A stretch of DNA of 64,000 bases from NCBI GenBank assembly GCA_963830545.1, contig CAWHMK010000001.1, forward strand, positions 682,001 through 746,000. The letters run 5' to 3'. This stretch comes from DATGJX01 sp963830545. Its GTDB lineage: Bacteria; Vulcanimicrobiota; Vulcanimicrobiia; Vulcanimicrobiales; Vulcanimicrobiaceae. The notes beneath the pieces are model-generated. The model saw only the letters and a list, made by a program, of their open reading frames with translations, did not search any database and was not told the DNA's origin. The stretch's first letter is position 1. Each line of letters begins with the position of its first letter. Made by a program: the position numbers and the translations under genes. Positions 56,295-64,000 of the stretch are shown in pieces.

Positions 56295-57116
56295 TTAAAC
56301 GGAATGTTTGGCGGGATGGTTCAGCTCGAACGGCGAGACCTTTGCCAGGAGCTGCTCGACCGTTACGAACCGGTAGCCTTCCGACTGGAAGCGGGCCACC
56401 ACCGCGGGAAGCATCTGAATCGTCGACAGGCGCCCGCTGTGGAGCAGCACGATCTCCGGCGCGGTCGCGAAGCGCTCCACATGTTCCCGCAGACGCTCGG
56501 CGGAAACGTTTCGCCAGTCGCCCGAGTCGTCGGTCCACAGAATAGTCTTGTAACCGAGCCGCTGGGCGACCTCGATCGTCTGCACCGTATAGCGGCCGTG
56601 GGGCGGGCGGAAATACGTGCGCACGGACGGGTCGTGGACGAGCGCGTAGAGCACATCGCGGCCTTCGATGATCTCCCGGCGAACTTGGGCTTCGCTCTCC
56701 TGATCCAAATTCGGATGCGAGTACGTGTGATCGGCGATTTCGTTGCCGTCGCGCTCGACCCGGTCCGCCAGTTCCGGCCATTGCTCGGAATCGCGTCCGA
56801 TCAAAAAGAATGTGGCGTGCACGTGCAGGCGCCGCAACTGTTCGAGCAGGAGCGGCGTGAAAATCGGGTAGGGGCCGTCATCGAAGGTCAGCGCGATGAG
56901 CTTGGGCCGGTGCGAGCGATCGCCATAGTCGATCCGCTCGCCGATCAAGCGTTTGAGGTGCTCGCCGAACGATGGTGCAATCGCTTGCCGGGCATTCATC
57001 CGTGGAGTGACGATCGCCGGCTGTACCGAGCGCACGTGTGTATAGAAACGGTACGCGACGTACGAAAGCGCCGCGATCGCAACGATCGCAGCGGCGAGCG
57101 ATCTGCCGATCTTCAC
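56295..57116 (-). CDS. polysaccharide deacetylase (NodB/CE4)
   Basis: 273 residues. N-terminal anchor (RSLAAAIVAIAALSYVAY), then the NodB domain: motif 1 LIALTFDDGPYPIFTP (catalytic and metal Asp), motif 2 EIADHTYSHPNL (His, His), motif 3 RTYFRPPHGRYT, then LWTDDSGDWRN and EIVLLHSGR (His). It would remove N-acetyl groups from peptidoglycan or exopolysaccharide at the cell envelope. GTG 57116 overlaps the LCP stop as GTGA, so the two are coupled. Confidence 0.93.
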   Translation of the reverse strand: MKIGRSLAAAIVAIAALSYVAYRFYTHVRSVQPAIVTPRMNARQAIAPSFGEHLKRLIGERIDYGDRSHRPKLIALTFDDGPYPIFTPLLLEQLRRLHVHATFFLIGRDSEQWPELADRVERDGNEIADHTYSHPNLDQESEAQVRREIIEGRDVLYALVHDPSVRTYFRPPHGRYTVQTIEVAQRLGYKTILWTDDSGDWRNVSAERLREHVERFATAPEIVLLHSGRLSTIQMLPAVVARFQSEGYRFVTVEQLLAKVSPFELNHPAKHSV

Positions 57117-58507
57117 GGCTGGGTCGAGGCCTGCTGCGTTACTGCCGCGGCGAGATCTTGGCCGACGATGATCGTCACGTCGCTCGGCGTCGCCGTCCCA
57201 GGCGGCGGCGTGTCGGAAACGGGTACGACCTGCGCGGCTGCCGCACTCTTGCCCAGCGCGTTGCGAACTTTGATGCCGGCGAAGGCGATGCGCGAATGTT
57301 CGCGCAGCTCGGTCGTTTCGACGTCGGCGCGATCCGCGTTCCCGATTTCGCCGATTGCAAAGCCCTTTTGCTTGAGCAGCGTCGCGACGCGTCCGGCCGC
57401 ACCGGGGATTCCCGTTCCGTTTTCGACGTCTACGCGCACGTCTGCGGGACGTATGGCTGCAACCGCCGCAGGATCGGGTGAAGGCGTCGGAACCGGCGGA
57501 TTCAGCAGCATGCTCTCGACGTATTGCATTTTGACGTTGTCGTCGGGAATCAGCACGTCGCCCGCGTCTCCACCGAGGTTTTCATCGGTAACGTAGGGCA
57601 CTTGTTTTGCGATGAGCCCGTCCTTCGGCATGTCGACGAAGGAGTTGGCGAGCGCGAGGAGTTCCGTCTGCGTGAGGTTCGTCTGCACGTCGTTATGGAA
57701 GACGTTCACGAGATCGCCCAAATGCATGAGTGTGTTGAACTTATCGCTCTTCATCTTGGCAAGCGCGGCCTGAATGACCTGATCCTGCCGCATGATGCGG
57801 CAGGGATCGCTGCACCAGTCGTGGCGAAAGCGGCCGTACGCGACGGCCTGCGCGCCGTTCAGATGCTGCATGCCTTCCGTGAAGTGAATATGGAGATGTC
57901 CCCACGTGTCGTCGTAGTCGATGCGGCCGCCGGTGCAATCGGTATGAAACCGCAAGCAATCGGAATCTTTGACGTAGACGTCGATGCCGCCGATGGCATT
58001 GATGAGGTCCTTCGTCGTGTTGATGCGCAGCACGACGTAGCGGTCGAAACCTGGAATACCGAGCCACTTCGAAATCACCGCTTGCGCTTCAGGGACGCCG
58101 CCGTCGGACTGCGCCTGATTGATCTTCGCGATCTCGCCGCTGGCCATCGTCGCTTCCATATCCCGCGGAACGTCCAGCACGTAAATCTTGTGCGTGCGGA
58201 AGTCCAGGTCGGCCGCCTTGATCACGTCGCTGCGCGAGTGCGCCGAATATTCTTCGTCTTTGTCGTTGTAGTCGTAGTCCAGGCCTTCGACCAGCACGAG
58301 GATGTGATCTTTGCCGAACAGCTCCTGCGGCGAAGGCGTGAGCTGCCCCGTGATCACTTCCATGGGGGTGCGGTGAAACGCGACCGAAAAGCCTGCGACC
58401 ACGGCGACGAAGCCGAGCAGCAAAATCACCGCTGCCGTGATGACGATGCGGCTCACCGGCAGCCGGCGGCTCTCGCGTGTTTCCTCGGGTGCCAAATGCT
58501 TATCCAA
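57113..58507 (-). CDS. LytR-CpsA-Psr (LCP) family cell-wall polymer ligase with LytR_C domain
   Basis: 464 residues from TTG 58507, which overlaps the rimO stop. Helix IVITAAVILLLGFVAVVAGF; LCP domain with EEYSAHSRSDVIKAADLD, IYVLDVPRDMEATMAS, FDRYVVLRINTTKDLINAIG, GMQHLNGAQAVAYGRFRHD and RIMRQDQVIQAAL (Arg, Asp for polyprenyl phosphate). C-terminal LytR_C domain (VRVDVENGTGIPGAAGRVAT). It attaches glycopolymers from lipid carriers to peptidoglycan. Its presence alongside diderm markers is notable. Confidence 0.92.
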   Translation of the reverse strand: MDKHLAPEETRESRRLPVSRIVITAAVILLLGFVAVVAGFSVAFHRTPMEVITGQLTPSPQELFGKDHILVLVEGLDYDYNDKDEEYSAHSRSDVIKAADLDFRTHKIYVLDVPRDMEATMASGEIAKINQAQSDGGVPEAQAVISKWLGIPGFDRYVVLRINTTKDLINAIGGIDVYVKDSDCLRFHTDCTGGRIDYDDTWGHLHIHFTEGMQHLNGAQAVAYGRFRHDWCSDPCRIMRQDQVIQAALAKMKSDKFNTLMHLGDLVNVFHNDVQTNLTQTELLALANSFVDMPKDGLIAKQVPYVTDENLGGDAGDVLIPDDNVKMQYVESMLLNPPVPTPSPDPAAVAAIRPADVRVDVENGTGIPGAAGRVATLLKQKGFAIGEIGNADRADVETTELREHSRIAFAGIKVRNALGKSAAAAQVVPVSDTPPPGTATPSDVTIIVGQDLAAAVTQQASTQP

Positions 58508-59878
58508 CGCTTGCCAAATCCTCTGCAGTGATGCGTCCGAAGAAATCGAACGGGCCGTTGCCGTCGAGCCTGACCCGCACGAACTCTCCCGGCTGCGCAT
58601 CGCCGGTAAAATATATCCCGCCGTCCACGCCCGGCGCCTCACCCATGGACCGGCCGAACCAAGCCGACGCCGTACCGAGAGCCGTCCGCGCCGCATCGGT
58701 CTTCCGCAGAGAGCGCCGTTCTTCCACTAAAACTCGCTCGACTCTGCCTAATCTTTGCGAACGCGCGCGTTCGGATGCCACACGCTGCGCTTCGCGCAGA
58801 CGCACGAGGCGGCGGCGTTTTTCAGCGGCGGGAATTTGCACCGGGAGACTCCGCGCTCGGGGTCCCTTCCTCGCGGCTGTATTCGAAAAATCCGACGCGG
58901 TCCAAGCCGGCCCGTCCAACCCAGTCCTCGAGATAGGCAACGTGCTCTTCCGTTTCACCCGGAAAGCCTACGATGAACGTAGAGCGCATCGTGATACCGG
59001 GCACGCGCTCGCGGAATTCCTCGATGATTTCGAGGTATCGCTCGCCGTTGCTCGGCCGCAGCATTGCGCGCAGCACGCCGGGGTGCGCGTGCTGAAGCGG
59101 CATGTCCATGTATTTGCACACCTTCGGTAAGCGCGCCATCGCATCGATGAGATCGCCGTCGACAGTAGCCGGATAGAGATAGAGCAAGCGAATCCATTCG
59201 ATGCCGTCGACGTCGTGAAGGCGCTCCAGCAAATGCGCGAGCCCGCCGCGCCGAAACCCGCGGTCGCGGCCCCACATCGAGGTATCCTGCGCGATGAGAA
59301 TCAGTTCTTTCGTGCCGGCTCGAGCGAGTGCGCGCGCTTCTTTGAGTATCGATTCCTCACTGCGGCTGCGGAATTTCCCGCGCAGTTGCGGAATGATGCA
59401 GAAAGTGCACGGATGATCGCAGCCCTCGGCGATCTTCAGATACGCCGTCGCCGCGCGCGGTGGTTACGAGCCGCGGTAAGAAATCGTGTTCCGGCTCCGC
59501 GTCGAACTGCAGGCGAACCGGATGATGACCCGCTCGCGCGTCTTCCAATAATTCGACTATGCCGGCGTACGCACCGGTCCCTACGACGCCGTCTATTTCG
59601 GGAACGAGCGACTGCAGCTGCTCTCCGTATCGCTGCGCCAGACAACCTGCGACGATGAGTTGCTGTCCAGGCGCTTTGCGCTGTGCCTGATCCATGATCG
59701 CGTTGGTCGATTCCGACTTGGCGGGATCGATGAACGCGCACGTGTTCACCACGACCGTGTCGGCTTGCGCGGAATCTCCGCTGAGTTCCCAGCCGGCAGC
59801 GCCGAGTTTCGCGATCATCACCTCGGTGTCGACCAAATTTTTCGCGCAACCGAGCGAGACGAACGAGACCTTCGGCAC
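58500..59878 (-). CDS. rimO: RimO, ribosomal protein S12 methylthiotransferase, two frameshifts
   Basis: About 459 residues. N-terminal MTTase domain with cysteines in VSFVSLGCAKNLVDTEVMI (the SLGCAKNxVD form marks RimO), VVVNTCAFIDPAKSES and LIVAGCLAQRYG. Slip near 59450, then radical SAM EGCDHPCTFCIIPQLRGKFR, ELILIAQDTS and PLQHAHPGVLRAM. Slip near 58850, then TRAM domain PGVDGGIYFTGDAQPGEFVR. It adds a methylthio group to S12 Asp. MiaB is the alternative, but the N-terminus favours RimO. Its end overlaps the LCP start. Confidence 0.92.
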
Positions 59879-59880
59879 GG

Positions 59881-60375
59881 CTATCTGTAGTTCACGAATT
59901 GCAGCGGCAACTCGTAATCCATGGTTTTGAGGTGCGAGATCACTTTTTGCAGATCGTCGCGGCTCTTGCCCGTCACGCGGATCTGCTCGTCCTGGTATTG
60001 CGCGCTGACCTTGACTTTCAGCGACTTGATCGCCTCCATCAGCGTTTTGCTCTTGTCTTTGGGGATGCCGCTGTGCAGCGTAATCGTCTGACGCACGGTA
60101 TTTTGTGCGGCGGGTTCAACCCTCCCGAACTCGAAGGCCTTGATGTCGATTCCGCGCTTGACCGCCTTGGACTGGATGATGTCCATGACGTTCTTCATCT
60201 TCAATTCGTCGTCCGAAACGACGGCGATCAGTTTCTTGCCGTCGTAGGCGATCTCGGTTTTGCTGTTCTTGAAATCGAATCGCCCGCCGATTTCTTTGCG
60301 CGCTTGATTGAGCGCGTTGTCGAGTTCTTGCTGGTCGATTTTCGACACAACGTCAAAGGACGAATCTGTAGCCAA
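59881..60375 (-). CDS. YajQ-family (UPF0234) nucleotide-binding protein
   Basis: 164 residues: SSFDVVSKIDQQELDNALNQ, RFDFKNSKTEIAYDGKKLIA, GRVEPAAQNTVRQTITLHSG and VTGKSRDDLQKVISHLKTMD. This is the complete YajQ double RRM-like fold; family members bind c-di-GMP in some pathogens or RNA. Not essential. It lies two bases upstream of rimO in the same direction and nine bases after the RodZ-like gene. Confidence 0.94.
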   Translation of the reverse strand: MATDSSFDVVSKIDQQELDNALNQARKEIGGRFDFKNSKTEIAYDGKKLIAVVSDDELKMKNVMDIIQSKAVKRGIDIKAFEFGRVEPAAQNTVRQTITLHSGIPKDKSKTLMEAIKSLKVKVSAQYQDEQIRVTGKSRDDLQKVISHLKTMDYELPLQFVNYR

Positions 60376-60383
60376 AGGGACTC

Positions 60384-61133
60384 CTAGAGTGCGAAACTTT
60401 TTTCGGCCACGTCACCCGCACCGCCGAGCGCACCCACTGCTTTGCCGTCGACCGTGATCTCTACGCCGCCTGCATTGCCCACCCGAACGAGCGCGGTTTT
60501 TCCGTGAAACGTCTTGGTCGTGCCCGCCGGAAACGTACCCTCAATACTAACATTGCCGTCAACGGTAACGCGCAGCCAAGATGGGGCGGTCAAATGTATT
60601 GCCAGCGTGTTCGTTTGCGGGAGCGCCGACGGCGTGGGGGAGCTCGAGGCGCTACCCGAGGGCATTGCCGTGGCGGGAATTGCAGTCGCGGCGGGGTTGC
60701 CCAGGGAGGGCGCGGTGGGCTGTCCAGCGGTGGCAGCCAATTGCCGCTGGGAACCTCTTGAAGGCGTCACCGCGAGGTATACGACGAATCCGATGAGCGC
60801 GAGCGCCACAGCGGCCCCGAGCCAAATGAGCGGCGTAAGACTTCCGCCTTGAGGGCGCGACTCGAATCGGGCGGACGGTGCAGCCGGCGCGACCGCGGGC
60901 GCTGCGCCCTCGCCGGCATTGAACTCTGCGACCGCTTCCTCGGAATCCAGTCCCAAAAAGCGAGCATACGTGCGCAGAAAACCCCGGATGTACACCGGAG
61001 CGCCAATCGCCTTCCAGTTTTCCTCTTCTATGGCCGCCAGATACACCGAGCGAATTCGCACGTGCTCGGCGACGTCAGAAAGCGTCAGGCCGCGCTGCTC
61101 GCGCACGGCTCGAAAGCGTTCTCCCAGCGACAT
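60384..61133 (-). CDS. RodZ-like helix-turn-helix membrane protein
   Basis: 249 residues. N-terminal HTH (GERFRAVREQRGLTLSDVAE, RSVYLAAIEEENW, PVYIRGFLRTYARFLGL), linker, one helix (LTPLIWLGAAVALALIGFVV), Ala/Pro/Ser-rich stretch, and a periplasmic DUF4115-like beta domain (IHLTAPSWLRVTVDGNVSIE, VRVGNAGGVEITVDGKAVG). RodZ links MreB to the wall-elongation machine; some relatives are regulators instead. No mreB is near. Confidence 0.88.
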   Translation of the reverse strand: MSLGERFRAVREQRGLTLSDVAEHVRIRSVYLAAIEEENWKAIGAPVYIRGFLRTYARFLGLDSEEAVAEFNAGEGAAPAVAPAAPSARFESRPQGGSLTPLIWLGAAVALALIGFVVYLAVTPSRGSQRQLAATAGQPTAPSLGNPAATAIPATAMPSGSASSSPTPSALPQTNTLAIHLTAPSWLRVTVDGNVSIEGTFPAGTTKTFHGKTALVRVGNAGGVEITVDGKAVGALGGAGDVAEKSFAL

Positions 61134-61183
61134 TGGAGCTTGGAGTTAGCGCCGCCGTCCTGTTATCCTGTCCCTGCTAAACC

Positions 61184-62257
61184 ATGGCAAAGACTCGCAT
61201 AATCGCCGCAATGAGCGGCGGCGTCGACTCCGCAGTCGCGGCGGGCCTGCTCGCGCAGGCCGGTTACGACGTCATCGGCGTGACGATGAAGATGTATTCG
61301 CCGACGAAAGCGCCGCATGCAAAGAGCTGCTGCGGCATCGACGATTTCGACGATGCGCGGCGCAGCGCCGCGATACTCGGCATTCCTCATTACGTTTTGA
61401 ACTTCGAAGAAACGTTCCGCCGCAGCGTCATCGATCGCTTCGTGGAAGAGTACGCGCGCGGGCGCACGCCAAACCCGTGCGTTTCTTGCAATAATTTCGT
61501 GAAACTCGGCACGCTGCGAAAGTATGCCGATTCCGTGGGCGCGACGCACATCGCTACGGGTCACTACGCTCGCATCGAACATCGGACCGATGGGCCGCAT
61601 CTCTTCCGCGGAACGCACGCGAAGGATCAGGCCTACGCGCTTGCGCAGCTGACGCCGCAGCAACTGGACCGCCTATTGTTACCGCTGGGGGAATTGGACA
61701 AGGCCGCGACACGCGAGCACGCCCGCCGGCTCGGTCTGCCCGTGCACGACAAGCCGGAATCGCAGGACATCTGTTTCGTCGAAGGCGGCGACTACCGCGA
61801 CGTGCTCGCGGGCGTCCGTCCCGATCTCGAACGTGAAGGCGACGTCGTCACAGCCGGCGGTGCCGTCGCCGGCAAACACTCCGGCATTGCGAATTTCACC
61901 GTCGGGCAGCGGCATGGATTGCCCGCCGCGGACGGTCCGCGCTACGTCACCCGCATCGATGCGTCGACGAACACGATCGTAATCGGCCGCGAGGAAGAAC
62001 TCGAAGCGCGCGCACTTCTGGCGAGCGAAGTCAACCTGATTCGGCCGGAGCGATTCAGCAACGGTCCGGCGCCGGTGCTTGCGATGGTACGGTATCGCGC
62101 AACCCCCGCTCGCGCGCTAGCGAACCTTCGAGACGACACGCTCGAATTGCGATTCGAACAGCCGCTTCGCGCCGTTTCGCCGGGACAACTCGTCGCGCTC
62201 TTCGATTGCGCGGATGAGGAAGTGCTCGGCGCCGCGACGATCACGTCGGCGGATTGA
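61184..62257 (+). CDS. mnmA: MnmA, tRNA-specific 2-thiouridylase
   Basis: 357 residues. PP-loop IIAAMSGGVDSAVAAGLLAQ (11-16), GVTMKMYSPTKAPHAKSCCG, active Cys in RTPNPCVSCNNFVKLG, HYARIEHRTDGPHLFRG, second Cys in DKPESQDICFVEGGDYRD, HSGIANFTVGQRHGLP and C-terminal AVSPGQLVALFDCADEEVLG. It thiolates U34 of Lys/Glu/Gln tRNAs with ATP and persulfide sulfur. The cysteine pair (NPCVSCN, DICF) is intact. It is divergent from the RodZ-like gene and overlaps the winged-helix gene end. Confidence 0.96.
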   Translation: MAKTRIIAAMSGGVDSAVAAGLLAQAGYDVIGVTMKMYSPTKAPHAKSCCGIDDFDDARRSAAILGIPHYVLNFEETFRRSVIDRFVEEYARGRTPNPCVSCNNFVKLGTLRKYADSVGATHIATGHYARIEHRTDGPHLFRGTHAKDQAYALAQLTPQQLDRLLLPLGELDKAATREHARRLGLPVHDKPESQDICFVEGGDYRDVLAGVRPDLEREGDVVTAGGAVAGKHSGIANFTVGQRHGLPAADGPRYVTRIDASTNTIVIGREEELEARALLASEVNLIRPERFSNGPAPVLAMVRYRATPARALANLRDDTLELRFEQPLRAVSPGQLVALFDCADEEVLGAATITSAD

Positions 62258-62834
62258 ACGCGTAGATCCCCGCGTCGCGCTTGCGCAGCAGTTCGTTCAG
62301 AATCCCCGTCAAGACCTCGCACTTCTCGCGCGTGCTTGCCGCCGCGTAGCTGCCGTACTGCTCGACGAGAAGATCCCGCAGTCCCGTTTCAATGAGCTGC
62401 CGCGATTCCGGCGAAGCGGGATCTCCGCTGCCCGTGGGCGAGAGGTCGCCGTCGATCTTGTTGGTTTCGAGCAGGCGCAAAATCGTGTATTCGCACGCCG
62501 TGCGCCGGTAAACGTTTCTGCGCGACCGGGATTCGGGCAGACTCTCGCGCGAGCGCACGAAAAACCCGTATTCCTCGAGCACTGCAATAGACTCGAACAC
62601 CATCGTGGTGCTGAGCAAGCCTAAGTCCTTTCGAATCTGCTCGATGGTCGGGTGGCAGACGCCGCTATCGTCGGAAAGCATGATGAGATAGACGTACATG
62701 CTGATCTGCCTGGGATTGAGCACGTGAAACAGAAAGCCGCTCCACCAAGCCGGAATGTGGGCCAGCGGCTCACATTGCGACGGGTTGCCGCTCTCCTGGC
62801 AAGCGACGTCTTGGACGACGTGCGCATCATCCAA
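62241..62834 (-). CDS. winged-helix (HTH_36-like) protein
   Basis: 197 residues. N-terminal SGFLFHVLNPRQISMYVYLI and HTH-like GVCHPTIEQIRKDLGLLSTT, MVFESIAVLEEYGFFVRSRE resemble replication-initiator-type HTH_36 domains. A Ser/Arg-rich middle (SRESLPESRSRRNVYRRTAC) and a helical C-terminus (RDLLVEQYGSYAAASTREKC) follow. It could regulate a nearby gene or be a relic of a plasmid/phage initiator; nothing else phage-like is nearby. Convergent with mnmA (17-base overlap). Confidence 0.7.
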   Translation of the reverse strand: MDDAHVVQDVACQESGNPSQCEPLAHIPAWWSGFLFHVLNPRQISMYVYLIMLSDDSGVCHPTIEQIRKDLGLLSTTMVFESIAVLEEYGFFVRSRESLPESRSRRNVYRRTACEYTILRLLETNKIDGDLSPTGSGDPASPESRQLIETGLRDLLVEQYGSYAAASTREKCEVLTGILNELLRKRDAGIYAFNPPT

Positions 62835-62954
62835 TGAAGAAAACCTCGCAATAGAAAAAGCGCAGTTATGAACAGTCGTGCGTATTCACGGGCATCGGAT
62901 GGTAGCCTGTCTGACATACCATACAATATTTTGGACTACGGCCGGTTCGGGGCC

Positions 62955-64000
62955 TTACACTCCGGCGAGCGCCACGTCCGAGCGAAGATTCCAGTACGTG
63001 TCACGGATGACGGGTGAAAAGCCGGCTTGCACGACAATGCGCTCCAAATCGCGCCGAGTCGCTTCATTGGCGGAGCCGGCATCGTGCACGACCTGCTCTT
63101 CGATGATCGTTCCGCCCATGTCGTCGCATCCGTAGAAGAGCGCAAGCTGGCCCATCTTCAGTCCGGGGGTCAACCAAGAAGCCTGCAAGTGTGCGCACGT
63201 TGTCCAAGTACAGCCTGCGAGATCGCAAGGACCCGCAGGTAATCCAACCCGGTTGCTTCTTTACCGCGCAACGGCGTTTTCCACGGCACGTAATACCATG
63301 GAATGAACGCGGTGAAGCCGCCGGTTTCATCCTGCAGCCTGCGAATCACGTCCAAATGTTCGATGCGCTCTTCGAGCGTTTCAATCGAACCGAACATCAT
63401 CGTTGCCGTCGTCGGCATACCGAGCAGCTGCGCTTCGCGCATCACGCCGATCCATTCGTCGGGCTTCACTTTACGAGCGCTGATGCGCATTCGCACGCGT
63501 TCTACCAAGATTTCCGCGCCGGCTCCGGGCAGCGATTTCATACCCGCGCCTTTGAGGCGAACCAGTACCTCGCGAACGGGAAGGTTCTCGACGTGCGCGA
63601 GACCCGTCACCTCCGAAACGGAAAGCGAGTGGATGTCGACGTTCGGATACTCGCAGGCAACGCGGCGGAAAAGCGATTCGAACCATTCCAGGCGCAGTTC
63701 CGGATTGACGCCGCCCTGAATCATGATCTGCGTTGCGCCCTGGTCGGCAGCGTGCTTCACTCGGGCGAGCACCTGATCGTGCGACATGGTGTACCCTTCC
63801 TTGTGCTTTTCAGGCCGGAAAAACGCACAGAAGGTACAGTGCACGTTGCACACGTTCGTATAGTTGATCGTCGTGTCTATCACGTAGGTGACGACATCCG
63901 TCGGATACAATTGCATGCGCCGCGCGTGCGCCGCACCGCCGAGATCGTGGAGATCCGCTTCCCGGTACAACCGCACGCCCTCTTCGAATGACAAGCGTCC
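62955..64000 (-). CDS. mqnC: MqnC-like cyclic dehypoxanthinyl futalosine synthase (N-terminus beyond window), two frameshifts
   Basis: The gene enters from the right edge. Radical SAM CxxxCxxC in NVCNVHCTFCAFFRPEKHKE, TQIMIQGGVNPELRLEWFE, LKGAGMKSLPGAGAEILVER, EWIGVMREAQLLGMPTTATM, ETGGFTAFIPWYYVPWKTPL, then after two close shifts (63190-63210) QASWLTPGLKMGQLALFYGC and EEATRRDLERIVVQAGFSP-like tail. The order VVTYVIDTTINYTNV and QDETGGFTAFIPW fits MqnC better than MqnE. It cyclises dehypoxanthinyl futalosine in the futalosine menaquinone route. Confidence 0.88.

Noticed and set aside
62241..62834. Prophage or plasmid remnant around the winged-helix gene
   Set aside because: No integrase, capsid, partition or transposase gene is nearby; flanking genes are housekeeping.

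Overview
The window is a gene-dense, high-GC bacterial chromosome segment; most genes lie on the minus strand in short, tightly packed operons. Content points to a diderm (an RND-type inner-membrane transporter, many lipoproteins and secreted proteins) that also carries a LytR-CpsA-Psr wall-polymer ligase and the futalosine menaquinone pathway (MqnC). The mix recalls Candidatus Eremiobacterota/WPS-2 or a related Terrabacteria-type diderm, but this is an inference: no rRNA is present to settle it.

Layout. 1-12.4 kb: a truncated YVTN-propeller protein, a small hypothetical, a MocR-like regulator, an OmpR-type response regulator, an ACT-containing malic enzyme, tldE and tldD separated by three ~135-bp direct repeats, a PBP4-type carboxypeptidase and an M1 aminopeptidase with HEAT repeats. 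12.4-17.3 kb: a copper-amine-oxidase-like stalk protein, a large RND transporter with an unusual membrane insertion, and tRNA-Leu(GAG). 17.3-22.6 kb: kamB-kamC-kce (lysine fermentation / aminomutase reactivase genes) followed by two Dpp/Opp-type permeases. 22.6-28 kb: MntP, a receiver protein, a molybdate-type permease, proline dehydrogenase, Dtd, and a HEAT-cyclophilin fusion with a lipoprotein. 28-31.7 kb: a KGG-repeat stress protein, secreted proteins and rpoD. 31.7-40.6 kb: dnaG, an HD hydrolase, an aminotransferase, ppdK and glyS, a cluster reminiscent of the glyS-ppdK-dnaG-rpoD neighbourhood of other bacteria. 40.6-49 kb: glycosyltransferases, rlmN, a type-4 uracil-DNA glycosylase, YbjQ, a DUF2079 membrane protein, and prfB with a textbook programmed +1 frameshift. 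49-64 kb: secA, a GAF-histidine kinase, a lipoprotein, a polysaccharide deacetylase, an LCP protein, rimO, a YajQ-family protein, a RodZ-like protein, mnmA, a winged-helix protein and a truncated mqnC.

Two things dominate the reading. First, about 20 genes, including essential ones (dnaG, secA) and other conserved ones (ppdK, rimO, mqnC), change reading frame once or twice inside conserved domains. This is best explained by single-base indel errors in the assembly, and I annotated the genes across the shifts. prfB is the exception: its shift carries the full regulatory signature and is real. Second, the tldD-tldE spacer holds three direct repeats, each with a Shine-Dalgarno plus ATG that opens a short reading frame; two copies encode near-identical 36-residue peptides. 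Because TldD/TldE is a peptide-maturing protease elsewhere, this is the most intriguing locus here, although a simple intergenic mobile repeat remains the leading alternative.
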